Source: Actinomycetes bacterium
Lineage (GTDB): Bacteria; Actinomycetota; Acidimicrobiia; Acidimicrobiales; Microtrichaceae
Direction of reading: 5' to 3'
Length of the DNA stretch: 7,656 bases
NCBI GenBank assembly: GCA_023434535.1
Contig: JAEYSR010000204.1
Location: 1 to 7,656, forward strand
Below the pieces are notes generated by a model. It was not told the DNA's origin. It saw only the letters and a program-made list of their open reading frames with translations, and made no database searches. Below, piece after piece: positions 1 to 5,978 of the stretch (position 1 is its first letter; each line of letters starts with the position of its first letter). A program made the position numbers and the translations under genes.

Positions 1-1
1 C

Positions 2-1720
2 AACCTGCCGCCCCGCACGTTCCAGATGGTGTCGACCGCCGCGTCCGTCGAGTGGATCCAGGTCCGCAACGAGGTCGAGGCGCTCATGCTCGAGTACTCG
101 TTGATCAAGCAGCACCGGCCGCGCTTCAACGTGCGCCTGGTGGACGACAAGAGTTACCCGTTCCTGGCCGTCACGGTGTCCGACGAGTGGCCCCGGCCCA
201 TGGTCATGCGGGGTCGGCGGCGCAAGGGCGTCCGCTACTTCGGTCCGTACGCCCACGCCTACGCCATCCGGGACACGCTCGACGAGCTCCTGCGCACCTT
301 CCCGCTGCGGACGTGCTCCGACGCCAAGTTCGGCCGGCACAACAAGCTCGGCAAGCCGTGCCTGCTCTTCCACATCGAGAAGTGCTCGGGCCCCTGTGTC
401 GGCGAGATCGATCAGGACGACTACCGGCACCTGGTCGACGAGCTCCTGGAGTTCCTCGACGGGGACACCGAACCGGTCCTCGCCCGCCTGGAAGCCCAGA
501 TGACCGACGCGGCCCAGGCGTTGGAGTTCGAGCAGGCCGCCCGGTTGCGGGACCGGCTGGCGACGGTCCGTCGGGCCATCGAGCGCCAGCAGATGGTGGG
601 GGACCGCAACGAGGACGTGGACGTCGTCGGCGTCGCCGAGGACGAGCTCGAGGCCTCGGCCCAGGTGTTCTACGTCCGCAAGGGACGGGTGGTCGGGCGG
701 TTCGGCTTCCTGCTCGACAAGGTCATGGACCTCAGCCCCGACCAGACCGTGGCCGCAGTGCTGGAGCAGCTCTACGGCGACGAGCCCGCCATGGGCTACC
801 CAAAGGCGGTGCTCGTCCCGGAGCTGCCCGAGGACCTCGACGTCTACCGGGAGTGGCTGACCATGCAGCGGGGGAGCCGGGTCGACATCCGGGTCCCGCA
901 GCGGGGCCCCAAGCGCCAGCTGGCCGAGACCGTCACCCAGAACGCCCAGGAGGCGTTCACCCGCCACCGCCTGAAGCGGGCGTCGGACCACAACAGCCGG
1001 GCCAAGGCGCTCAACGAGCTGCAGGAGGCCCTCGAGCTGCCCGCCGCTCCCCTCCGCATCGAGTGCTACGACATGAGCCACCTGCAGGGCACCGACTACG
1101 TGGGGTCCATGGTCGTCCTGGAGGACGGCCTGCCCCGCAAGCAGGAGTACCGGCGGTTCAAGATCCGCACGGTCGGCGGCAACGACGACTTCGCCGCCAT
1201 GGAGGAGGTGCTGACCCGTCGCCTCACCAACTACCTCGACGACCGGTCCAAGCCGCCGGCGGAGAGGGGCCGGTTCGCCTACCCGCCCCAGCTGCTGCTG
1301 GTCGACGGCGGCAAGGGCCAGCTGGGCGTGGCGGTGAGGGTCCTCGACGAGCTCGGCCTGTCGGATGAGATCCCGGTCGCGTCGCTCGCCAAGCGCTTCG
1401 AGGAGGTCTACCTGCCGGGCCGCTCCGAGCCGGTCGAGGTGCGCCGCGGCTCCGAGGCGCTGTTCCTGCTCCAGCGCATCCGCGACGAGTCCCACCGGTT
1501 CGCGATCACGTACCACCGGGAGCTGCGAGGCAAGCGCATGACCCGTTCGGTCCTCGACGGGATCCCGGGCCTGGGGGAGAAGCGCAAGCTGCGCCTCGTG
1601 AAGGAGCTCGGCGGGGTGCGGGCGGTGCAGGCGGCCGACCTGGAGACCCTGACGGCGCTGCCGTGGCTGCCGGACCCGGTGGCCGCAGCGGTCCACGAGG
1701 CGCTGCACTCGCCGACCTGA
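2..1720 (+). CDS. uvrC: UvrABC excinuclease subunit C, 5'-truncated by window edge
   Basis: UvrC makes the two incisions flanking a UvrB-marked lesion in nucleotide excision repair. The frame is open from base 2, and the residues before the first ATG (26) already match the family (NLPPRT...MV), so the true start lies upstream and the N-terminal part of the GIY-YIG domain is missing. In visible numbering, 572 residues remain. The end of GIY-YIG has its catalytic Glu (about 31, in EALMLE) and Asn (about 43, in RFN). Four cysteines (105, 120, 128, 132; C-x14-C-x7-C-x3-C) match the UvrC iron-sulfur ligands. A UVR helical segment that binds UvrB lies at about 160-198. The RNase H-like nuclease domain has Asp357 (CYDMSH), Asp435 (LLVDGGKGQ) and His498 (DESHRFA). 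A helix-hairpin-helix tail (DGIPGLGEKRK) starts near 519. All catalytic positions that can be seen are intact. A hairpin follows directly. Confidence 0.97.
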   Translation, partial: NLPPRTFQMVSTAASVEWIQVRNEVEALMLEYSLIKQHRPRFNVRLVDDKSYPFLAVTVSDEWPRPMVMRGRRRKGVRYFGPYAHAYAIRDTLDELLRTFPLRTCSDAKFGRHNKLGKPCLLFHIEKCSGPCVGEIDQDDYRHLVDELLEFLDGDTEPVLARLEAQMTDAAQALEFEQAARLRDRLATVRRAIERQQMVGDRNEDVDVVGVAEDELEASAQVFYVRKGRVVGRFGFLLDKVMDLSPDQTVAAVLEQLYGDEPAMGYPKAVLVPELPEDLDVYREWLTMQRGSRVDIRVPQRGPKRQLAETVTQNAQEAFTRHRLKRASDHNSRAKALNELQEALELPAAPLRIECYDMSHLQGTDYVGSMVVLEDGLPRKQEYRRFKIRTVGGNDDFAAMEEVLTRRLTNYLDDRSKPPAERGRFAYPPQLLLVDGGKGQLGVAVRVLDELGLSDEIPVASLAKRFEEVYLPGRSEPVEVRRGSEALFLLQRIRDESHRFAITYHRELRGKRMTRSVLDGIPGLGEKRKLRLVKELGGVRAVQAADLETLTALPWLPDPVAAAVHEALHSPT

Positions 1721-1730
1721 CGGCCCCCTC

Positions 1731-1786
1731 CCCGTTCTGTTCTGCAGAAGCGGCGAGTTCTCACCGCTCTCGCAGAACCGAACGGG
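1731..1786 (+). terminator. Long compound hairpin after uvrC, probable terminator
   Basis: The left arm (1731-1745, CCCGTTCTGTTCTGC) pairs with the right arm (1772-1786, GCAGAACCGAACGGG) over 15 positions with one mismatch. Inside it a second stem, AGCGG (1749-1753) with CCGCT (1764-1768), encloses a loop that itself contains GAG-TT-CTC. The structure starts 10 nt after the uvrC stop. No T-run follows, so it is not a canonical intrinsic terminator, although U-poor terminators are reported in actinobacteria. It could also be a dispersed palindromic element or a processing site. Confidence 0.6.
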
Positions 1787-1792
1787 TGATCT

Positions 1793-1820
1793 GGGGCAGC
1801 AGCTAGCGTCGCCCGCCGTG
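1793..1820 (+). promoter_or_regulatory. Candidate leaderless promoter of the methyltransferase
   Basis: TAGCGT (1804-1809), a TANNNT-type -10 hexamer, lies 8 nt before the GTG start, and there is no convincing Shine-Dalgarno sequence. This spacing would put the transcription start at or next to the start codon, as in actinobacterial leaderless mRNAs. The preceding GGGGCAGCAGC is nearly repeated before rapZ (4143-4152). I see no good -35 box. Confidence 0.35.
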
Positions 1821-2597
1821 CCTGACGAGTCCGATCCAGCCGACGACATCGACCAGCCCGACCGGTCGGATCCGTGGGAGGCCCACGCCGCGTGGTGGCA
1901 GGACCAGTTCACCGACGGGGTCGACCCCGAGTACACCGAGCAGATCCTCCCGCTGGTCGCCGAGCACCTGCCGGCCGCCGACGAGCGCCGCACCAACCTG
2001 CTGGTGGACGTCGGCTGCGGCGAGGGACAGGTCGCCCGGATCGCGGCGTCGGCGGGTCTGGACGTCCTCGGCATCGATCCCGCCATGTCGCAGGTCGAGG
2101 TCGCGCGTGAGCGGGCCGGAGGCCCCCGCTACGAGCAGGGGACGGCGGACCACCTGCCGGTCGACGACGGTGCGGCCGACGCCGTGGTGGCCTGCCTGGT
2201 CTTCGAGCACATCTCGGACGTGGACGCCGCGCTCGCCGAGGTGGCGCGTGTCCTGCGTCCGGGCGGGCGGTTCCTGTTCCTGCTCAACCACCCTCTCCTG
2301 CAGACGCCGGGGAGCGGGTGGATCGACGACCAGGTCCTGGATCCGCCCGAGCAGTACTGGCGCATCGGGCCGTACCTCCGGGAGGCCGAGACGGTGGAGG
2401 AGGTCGAGAAGGGCGTGTTCATCCGGTTCTTCCACCGGCCGCTGTCGCGCTACCTCAACGCCGCCCACGACGTCGGGCTGGTCCTCGAGCGGATGGAGGA
2501 GCCGGCGCCGCCACCCGGCTTCCTGGCCCGGGCCGAGGAGTACGCCGATGCCGCGTCGGTCCCTCGGCTCATGTTCCTGCGCTTCGAGCGGGTCTGA
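1818..2597 (+). CDS. Class I SAM-dependent methyltransferase, substrate unknown
   Basis: This 259-residue soluble protein probably transfers a methyl group from S-adenosylmethionine. The SAM-binding Rossmann fold of the Methyltransf_11/25 type is clear. Motif I is VDVGCGEG (63-70), the acidic end of strand 2 is GIDP (85-88), an acidic DHLP segment (111-114) contacts adenine in relatives, motif post-II is VFEHISD (128-134), and motif III is LRPGGRFLF (146-154). The C-terminal 100 residues form the variable substrate cap, rich in aromatic residues (PPEQYWRIGPY, 176-186). The first 20 residues are acidic and likely disordered. GTG 1818 is the farthest upstream plausible start. uvrC lies upstream on the same strand, separated by a hairpin, and the next genes are convergent, so this is probably a single-gene unit. 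Small-molecule (quinone, lipid, natural-product) and macromolecular substrates are all possible. Confidence 0.85.
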   Translation: MPDESDPADDIDQPDRSDPWEAHAAWWQDQFTDGVDPEYTEQILPLVAEHLPAADERRTNLLVDVGCGEGQVARIAASAGLDVLGIDPAMSQVEVARERAGGPRYEQGTADHLPVDDGAADAVVACLVFEHISDVDAALAEVARVLRPGGRFLFLLNHPLLQTPGSGWIDDQVLDPPEQYWRIGPYLREAETVEEVEKGVFIRFFHRPLSRYLNAAHDVGLVLERMEEPAPPPGFLARAEEYADAASVPRLMFLRFERV

Positions 2598-2643
2598 CCG
2601 GCCGAGCTCGGACGCTCGCGCAGATCGGCCCGGACGCGCACGA

Positions 2644-2675
2644 TGCCGGACGCCCGATCGAACGGGCGCCCGGCA
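2644..2675. terminator. Inverted repeat between convergent genes, likely bidirectional terminator
   Basis: TGCCGGACGCCCG (2644-2656) pairs with CGGGCGCCCGGCA (2663-2675) with one mismatch and a 6-nt loop (ATCGAA). It lies 46 nt past the methyltransferase stop and in the 3' region of the oppositely oriented FAS1 gene, where a shared terminator is expected. There is no T-run on either strand. A smaller perfect stem, TCCGGT/ACCGGA (2704-2709 with 2715-2720), directly abuts the stop codon of the FAS1 gene and may contribute on the minus strand. Confidence 0.55.
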
Positions 2676-2720
2676 CCATGCGGTACCCCTGGTGGGGAAG
2701 GGGTCCGGTGCTGGACCGGA

Positions 2721-3296
2721 TCAGCAGTCGGTCGACGGGGCGGTGATCACGCCGTCGATGACGTGGATCACGCCGTTGGTGCCCTCGATGTCGGTCGAGG
2801 TGATGGTGGCGCCGCCGATCGTCAGGTTGTCGCCGCTCTTCTCGATCTTGACCTTGCCGCCCAGGGTGTCGACGCACTGACCGGCGAGGCCGGCGGCGTC
2901 GGCAGCCAGCACCTTGCCGCTCACGACGTGGAGCTTGAGGACGTCGGCCAGCGCACCGGTCGGGTCAGCCTTGAGCTGCTCGAGGGTGGCCGCCGGGACC
3001 TTGCTGAACGCCTCGTTGGTCGGGGCGAACACGGTGAAGGGACCGTCGCCCGACAGCGTCTCGGCCAGGCCCGCCGCCGTCACGAGCTCGACCAGGGTCG
3101 AGAAGTCCGGGTTGCCCGCCGCGATCTCGACGATGTTCTCGTCGCCCATCGAGTCGGCGGCCGTGGTGGTGGTGGCCTTCTCGGTGGTGGTGGTCGTGTC
3201 GTCGCTGGCGCTGTCGTCGTCGCTCGAGCACGCTGCGCCGACGAGGGCGACGCCCAGGCACAGCGCGACGATCGGGGCGAGGAACTTGTACCGCAT
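2721..3296 (-). CDS. Secreted lipoprotein with one fasciclin (FAS1) domain, copy A
   Basis: FAS1 domains are extracellular adhesion or ligand-binding modules; the ligand here is unknown. The 191-residue product has a signal peptide (1-22: Arg-Tyr-Lys, then a hydrophobic stretch) ending at a permissive lipobox (VGAAC) with Cys23 as the predicted lipidated residue. A Ser/Asp/Thr-rich linker follows (24-50, with TTTTT at 34-38 and TTTT at 42-45). The FAS1 domain spans about 53-186, with H1 motif FTVFAPTNEAF (87-97), KLHVVSG (121-127) and H2 motif GVIHVIDGVI (175-184). Cys141 and the C-terminal residue Cys191 have exact counterparts in copy B and could form a disulfide. ATG 3296 is chosen over GTG 3341 because AAGGAGG lies 7 nt upstream of it and the signal peptide begins there. 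Mycobacterial MPT83 is a functional analogue in layout only. Confidence 0.9.
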   Translation of the reverse strand: MRYKFLAPIVALCLGVALVGAACSSDDDSASDDTTTTTEKATTTTAADSMGDENIVEIAAGNPDFSTLVELVTAAGLAETLSGDGPFTVFAPTNEAFSKVPAATLEQLKADPTGALADVLKLHVVSGKVLAADAAGLAGQCVDTLGGKVKIEKSGDNLTIGGATITSTDIEGTNGVIHVIDGVITAPSTDC

Positions 3297-3303
3297 GTGA
3301 TTG

Positions 3304-3310
3304 CCTCCTT
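3304..3310 (-). promoter_or_regulatory. Shine-Dalgarno sequence of FAS1 lipoprotein copy A
   Basis: Read on the minus strand this is AAGGAGG, a perfect anti-16S match, 7 nt before ATG 3296. It fixes the start and excludes the upstream in-frame GTG at 3341, which would add 15 residues before the signal peptide. Confidence 0.85.
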
Positions 3311-3333
3311 GAGGTGGTCTGTGCGGTACTTCG

Positions 3334-3351
3334 CCGGTCACCCGTGACCGG
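3334..3351. repeat. Perfect 18-bp palindrome in the leader of copy A
   Basis: CCGGTCAC and GTGACCGG are perfect inverted arms of 8 bp around a CC centre. It lies 23 nt upstream of the Shine-Dalgarno sequence of copy A. It could be a dimeric regulator's operator or a leader hairpin (7 bp with a tetraloop). No known regulator site is recognised. Confidence 0.5.
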
Positions 3352-3383
3352 ATGCGCGTCGACGAGAAATTGTTCGGGCCACG

Positions 3384-3399
3384 TCCGGCCGAGGCCGGA
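3384..3399 (-). terminator. Hairpin just after FAS1 copy B, possible terminator or attenuator
   Basis: TCCGGCC (3384-3390) and GGCCGGA (3393-3399) are perfect inverted arms around GA, giving a 6-bp GC-rich stem with a tetraloop. On the minus strand it begins 9 nt after the stop of copy B. AT-rich sequence (AACAATTT) follows 9 nt further on, not an immediate U-run. Partial readthrough into copy A is possible. Confidence 0.4.
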
Positions 3400-3408
3400 G
3401 CGACCGGG

Positions 3409-4008
3409 TCAGCAGTCGGTGGCCGGGGCCGTGACGACGCTGTCCAGCTTCATGATCGAGCCGTTGGCGGCCGTCTGCGGCTCGCCCGGGTCCACGGTCG
3501 CCTCGCCGAAGTACACCTGGGCGTCGTCGCCCTCGCCGACCACGGTGATCTTCACGTTGCCGCCGAGCGTGGTGACGCACTCGCCGTTCTTGTCGATCAG
3601 GTCGTCCCGGGTGACGTTGCCGGGGACCACGTGCAGCTTGAGCACGTTGGCCAGCGCGCCCTGCGGATCCTCCTGGAGCGCAGCCACGGTCTCTGCGGGC
3701 ACGGCGTTGAGGGCGGCGTTGGTGGGCGCCATCACGGTGAAGGGGCCGCCGTCGGCGAGAGCGCCGTCGAGTCCGGCCTCGGTGATCAGTCCGGCGAGCT
3801 GTGACAGGTCGTTGTCGGCGACCAGGACGTCCACGAGCGTGTCGGTGGGCGCCTCGGTGGTCGTCGTGGTCGACTCCTCCTTGGCCGTCGTGGTGGTGGC
3901 CTCGGACTCCTTGCCCTTGGCGGCCTCGTTGTCGCTGCTGCAGGCGCCCGCGGTCAGCGCGAGGGCGCAGACGAGGGCGGCGGCGGGCAGGAAGAACTTG
4001 GTGCGCAT
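3409..4008 (-). CDS. Secreted lipoprotein with one fasciclin (FAS1) domain, copy B
   Basis: This 199-residue product is a paralogue of the next gene on the same strand and is the upstream gene of the pair. The signal peptide (1-22, MRTKFF then a hydrophobic Ala/Leu stretch) ends at TAGAC, with Cys23 predicted as the lipidated residue. The linker (24-55) is Lys/Glu/Thr-rich, with TTTT (38-41) and TTTTT (47-51). The FAS1 domain covers about 56-194: H1 motif FTVMAPTNAAL (90-100), KLHVVPG (124-130), and a divergent H2, SIMKLDSVV (184-192), in place of the usual HVID. The segment before H2 (157-182) is longer and more acidic than in copy A. Cys144 and terminal Cys199 match the cysteine pair of copy A, and both proteins end in TAP-x-TDC. 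The ATG has AAGGAGA 8 nt upstream. The pair probably arose by tandem duplication; the ligand is unknown. Confidence 0.9.
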   Translation of the reverse strand: MRTKFFLPAAALVCALALTAGACSSDNEAAKGKESEATTTTAKEESTTTTTEAPTDTLVDVLVADNDLSQLAGLITEAGLDGALADGGPFTVMAPTNAALNAVPAETVAALQEDPQGALANVLKLHVVPGNVTRDDLIDKNGECVTTLGGNVKITVVGEGDDAQVYFGEATVDPGEPQTAANGSIMKLDSVVTAPATDC

Positions 4009-4016
4009 TGACGGTC

Positions 4017-4023
4017 TCTCCTT
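4017..4023 (-). promoter_or_regulatory. Shine-Dalgarno sequence of FAS1 lipoprotein copy B
   Basis: Read on the minus strand this is AAGGAGA, 8 nt before ATG 4008. It confirms that start and resembles the site of copy A, unlike the plus-strand neighbours that begin at GTG with no clear Shine-Dalgarno. Confidence 0.8.
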
Positions 4024-4064
4024 GGGTGCCGGGACCGCGTCCAGGCTGTCGACGGGGCGGATCC

Positions 4065-4105
4065 AACCTAGCGACGACCGGACCCGTAGCGGCTGAACCT
4101 AGCGA
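4065..4105. repeat. Two direct copies of AACCTAGCGA, 31 bp apart
   Basis: Identical 10-bp copies lie at 4065-4074 and 4096-4105 in the divergent region between FAS1 copy B and rapZ. The 31-bp start-to-start distance is about three helical turns, so both copies face the same side of the DNA. On the minus strand each contains TAGGTT, which fits a TANNNT -10 hexamer. They may be tandem promoters or a pair of regulator sites. Confidence 0.5.
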
Positions 4106-4125
4106 GGCCTGCGGGTGCTGGTGAA
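4096..4125 (-). promoter_or_regulatory. Candidate promoter of the FAS1 lipoprotein pair
   Basis: On the minus strand TTCACC (4125-4120) and TAGGTT (4101-4096) are separated by 18 nt, giving reasonable matches to -35 TTGACA and -10 TANNNT. This would leave a leader of about 80 nt before copy B. The second TAGGTT (4070-4065) lacks a good -35 at 17 nt. Confidence 0.35.
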
Positions 4126-4142
4126 GATGGTCGGAGCGGTCC

Positions 4143-4167
4143 GGGGCGGCAGTAGCGTTGGACCGTG
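4143..4167 (+). promoter_or_regulatory. Candidate leaderless promoter of rapZ
   Basis: TAGCGT (4153-4158) lies 6 nt before the rapZ GTG, and there is no Shine-Dalgarno sequence. GGGGCGGCAG directly before it nearly matches the sequence at the same place upstream of the methyltransferase (1793-1802). A leaderless transcript starting at or next to the GTG is the simplest reading. No strong -35 is visible. Confidence 0.35.
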
Positions 4168-5019
4168 AGCGAGTTCCTGGTGATCACCGGTGTGTCGGGT
4201 GCCGGTCGGACGCAGTTCGGCAACACGCTCGAGGACCTGGGGTGGTTCGTCATCGACAACATCCCGGTCGAGCTCATCCCGAAGGTGTCGGAGCTGGCCC
4301 GCTTCAAGGACCACGGCACGTCGGTGGCGCTGGTCGTGGGAACCGGCTCCGGTCGGGACATCGAGGGGATCGGTCCCGCGCTCGACGAACTGCGCAGCTC
4401 CGGTGCCGGCGTGCGGATCGTGTTCCTGGACGCGTCGACGCCGACGCTCGTCCGGCGCTACGGCGAGTCCAAGCGCCGCCACCCGCTCGCCGCCCAGGCC
4501 GGGACGGTCGCCGGGGCGATCGACCAGGAGCGCGGCGTGCTCGCGGAGGTGCGCGAGGCGGCCGACATCGTGCTCGACACCACGGATCTCAACGTGCACG
4601 ACCTCCGGGCCCGGGTGAACGAGCTGTTCGCCGGCACCGACGGATCGAGGATGCAGGTGACGCTGCAGTCCTTCGGCTACAAGCACGGCGTCCCGCCCGA
4701 CGTGGACACGGTCTTCGACTGCCGCTTCCTGCCCAACCCCTACTGGGTGGACGAGCTGCGCCCGCTGACCGGGCTGGACCCCGAGGTGCAGGAGTACGTC
4801 CGGTCGCTCCCGCTCGCGTCGGAGTTCGTGGATCGGGTCGAGGACCTGCTCGACCTCCTCCTGCCGGCGTACGTGGCCGAGGGCAAGGCGCTGCTGACCG
4901 TCGCGTTCGGCTGCACGGGCGGTCGGCACCGCTCGGTGACGATCGTCGAGACGGTGGCCGACTGGCTGCGGGAGCGCGGGATCGAGCCGAGGGTCCGCCA
5001 CCGGGACGTGGCCAAGTGA
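4165..5019 (+). CDS. rapZ: RapZ/YvcJ-family nucleotide-binding protein
   Basis: The 284-residue product has the family's usual length. In E. coli RapZ is an RNase adaptor that senses glucosamine-6-phosphate and controls GlmS synthesis; in B. subtilis YvcJ is a nucleotide-binding protein. Which role applies here is not known. The N-terminal P-loop is GVSGAGRT (9-16), with Arg15 where the classical Walker A has Lys; Arg is also seen in actinobacterial homologues. LEDLGWFVIDNIP (22-34) and VFLDAS (86-91) are family signatures. The C-terminal domain, which carries sugar-phosphate and RNA-adaptor functions in E. coli, retains SFGYKHGVP (169-177), DCRFLPNPYW (185-194) and GCTGGRHRSV (249-258). GTG 4165 gives the family N-terminus with no Shine-Dalgarno, suggesting a leaderless message. 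The stop overlaps the yvcK start. Upstream it is divergent from the FAS1 pair. Confidence 0.93.
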   Translation: MSEFLVITGVSGAGRTQFGNTLEDLGWFVIDNIPVELIPKVSELARFKDHGTSVALVVGTGSGRDIEGIGPALDELRSSGAGVRIVFLDASTPTLVRRYGESKRRHPLAAQAGTVAGAIDQERGVLAEVREAADIVLDTTDLNVHDLRARVNELFAGTDGSRMQVTLQSFGYKHGVPPDVDTVFDCRFLPNPYWVDELRPLTGLDPEVQEYVRSLPLASEFVDRVEDLLDLLLPAYVAEGKALLTVAFGCTGGRHRSVTIVETVADWLRERGIEPRVRHRDVAK

Positions 5020-5942
5020 CTCCCGCCCCGGAACCCCGTGGTCCCGACGCGGGCGGGCGGACGAGCGCGCTCGGCGACGGCCCGTCGGTGGTCGCCGTCG
5101 GCGGTGGGCACGGCCTCGCCACGACGCTGCGTGCGGCGAGGGGCTACGCCGGCGACCTGACGGCGGTGGTGTCGGTGGCCGACGACGGCGGATCCACCGG
5201 ACGCCTGCGGGCGGCGGCGCCACGGACCGCACCCGGCGACCTGCGCAAGTGCCTGGTGGCCATGGCGTCGACCGACGCGCCGATCGTGTCGGCCATGGAG
5301 CACCGGTTCACCTCCGGCGAGCTCGACGGCCACGCGTTCGGCAACCTCCTGCTCGTGGCGCTCCAGGAGACCCAGGGCGACCTGGTCGGGGCGCTCGACG
5401 AGGCCGGCCGGATCCTCGGCTGCGTGGGCCGGGTGCTGCCCACGACCACCGAGCCGGTGGAGCTGCACGCCCGGGTGGACTCGGGCGGCGTGGTGCGGGG
5501 ACAGGTGGCCGTGGGGGAGAGGACCGACCTCCGCAGTGTGACGGTGGCGCCCGGCGATGCCGCGGCCTGCGAACCGGCGGTCCGGGCGATCCTGGCCGCC
5601 GACCAGCTCGTCCTCGGCCCCGGGTCGCTCTACACCAGCGTGCTCGCGGCCACTGCGGTCACCGGGATCGGCGACGCCGTCGGCCGGACCCGGGCCCAGG
5701 TCGTCTACGTGTGCAACCTGCAGCCCCAGATCTCCGAGACGGCGGGCTACACGGTGGCCGACCACGTGGCCGCGCTCGAGCGCCACGGCCTGCAGCCCGA
5801 CGTCGTTCTCTACGACCCGGCCGCCATCGGCGGGGCCGACGGCGTGGAGCGGGCGCTCGCCATGCCGCTGGCCCGGCCGTCGGGCCGTGCGCACGACCCG
5901 CAGCTCCTCGGCAGGGCGCTGGCCGAGGTGCTGGTCGGCTGA
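5016..5942 (+). CDS. yvcK: YvcK/CuvA family protein (gluconeogenesis factor family)
   Basis: YvcK proteins bind UDP-GlcNAc and related UDP-sugars. They are needed for growth on gluconeogenic carbon sources and for normal peptidoglycan synthesis in B. subtilis, and in mycobacteria (as CuvA) for envelope integrity. The 308 residues carry the family pattern: glycine loop VVAVGGGHGL (25-34), VADDGGSTGRLR (about 53-64), PGDLRK (about 72-77), DGHAFGNLLL (about 104-113), GPGSLYTS (about 204-211) and an NLQPQ...ETAGYT segment corresponding to the NxxTQPGET-GYT motif of relatives. GTG 5016 overlaps the rapZ stop as GTGA, so translation is probably coupled to rapZ. An alternative GTG at 5088 would begin right at the glycine loop and drop a Pro/Gly-rich 24-residue leader. 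whiA, the usual next gene, is not present. Confidence 0.93.
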   Translation: MTPAPEPRGPDAGGRTSALGDGPSVVAVGGGHGLATTLRAARGYAGDLTAVVSVADDGGSTGRLRAAAPRTAPGDLRKCLVAMASTDAPIVSAMEHRFTSGELDGHAFGNLLLVALQETQGDLVGALDEAGRILGCVGRVLPTTTEPVELHARVDSGGVVRGQVAVGERTDLRSVTVAPGDAAACEPAVRAILAADQLVLGPGSLYTSVLAATAVTGIGDAVGRTRAQVVYVCNLQPQISETAGYTVADHVAALERHGLQPDVVLYDPAAIGGADGVERALAMPLARPSGRAHDPQLLGRALAEVLVG

Positions 5943-5952
5943 CGCCTCCGAG

Positions 5953-5978
5953 CGCCGATCCGCCGACGGGATCCGGCG
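5953..5978 (+). terminator. Hairpin after yvcK, possible terminator
   Basis: CGCCGATCC (5953-5961) pairs with GGATCCGGCG (5969-5978) with one bulged base and a 7-nt loop. It starts 11 nt after the yvcK stop and has no following T-run. The rest of the 194-bp gap to gap holds no ORF that I recognise. A TTGGCA (6024-6029) could be a -35 for gap, but no good -10 follows at 16-18 nt. Confidence 0.4.

Noticed and set aside
3297..3341. Longer FAS1 copy A start at GTG 3341
   Set aside because: It would add 15 residues (including HRPPQGG) in front of a proper signal peptide and would read through the perfect Shine-Dalgarno sequence of ATG 3296.
3314..4096. Long plus-strand open frame across FAS1 copy B (260 codons)
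   Set aside because: It is antisense to a gene with signal peptide, lipobox, FAS1 motifs and Shine-Dalgarno sequence. Its own translation is low-complexity Ser/Val/Ala with no recognisable domain, as expected of an antisense frame in high-GC DNA.
4009..4164. Riboswitch or small RNA in the divergent region upstream of rapZ (for example a glmS-type element)
   Set aside because: No conserved riboswitch core or long stem structure is visible, and the probable leaderless rapZ start leaves no leader for one.
4158..5015. In-frame upstream extension of yvcK through rapZ
   Set aside because: This stretch encodes RapZ in another frame, and the shifted translation is low-complexity Arg/Gly/Ala. YvcK proteins begin near the glycine loop, so GTG 5016 (or 5088) is the real start.
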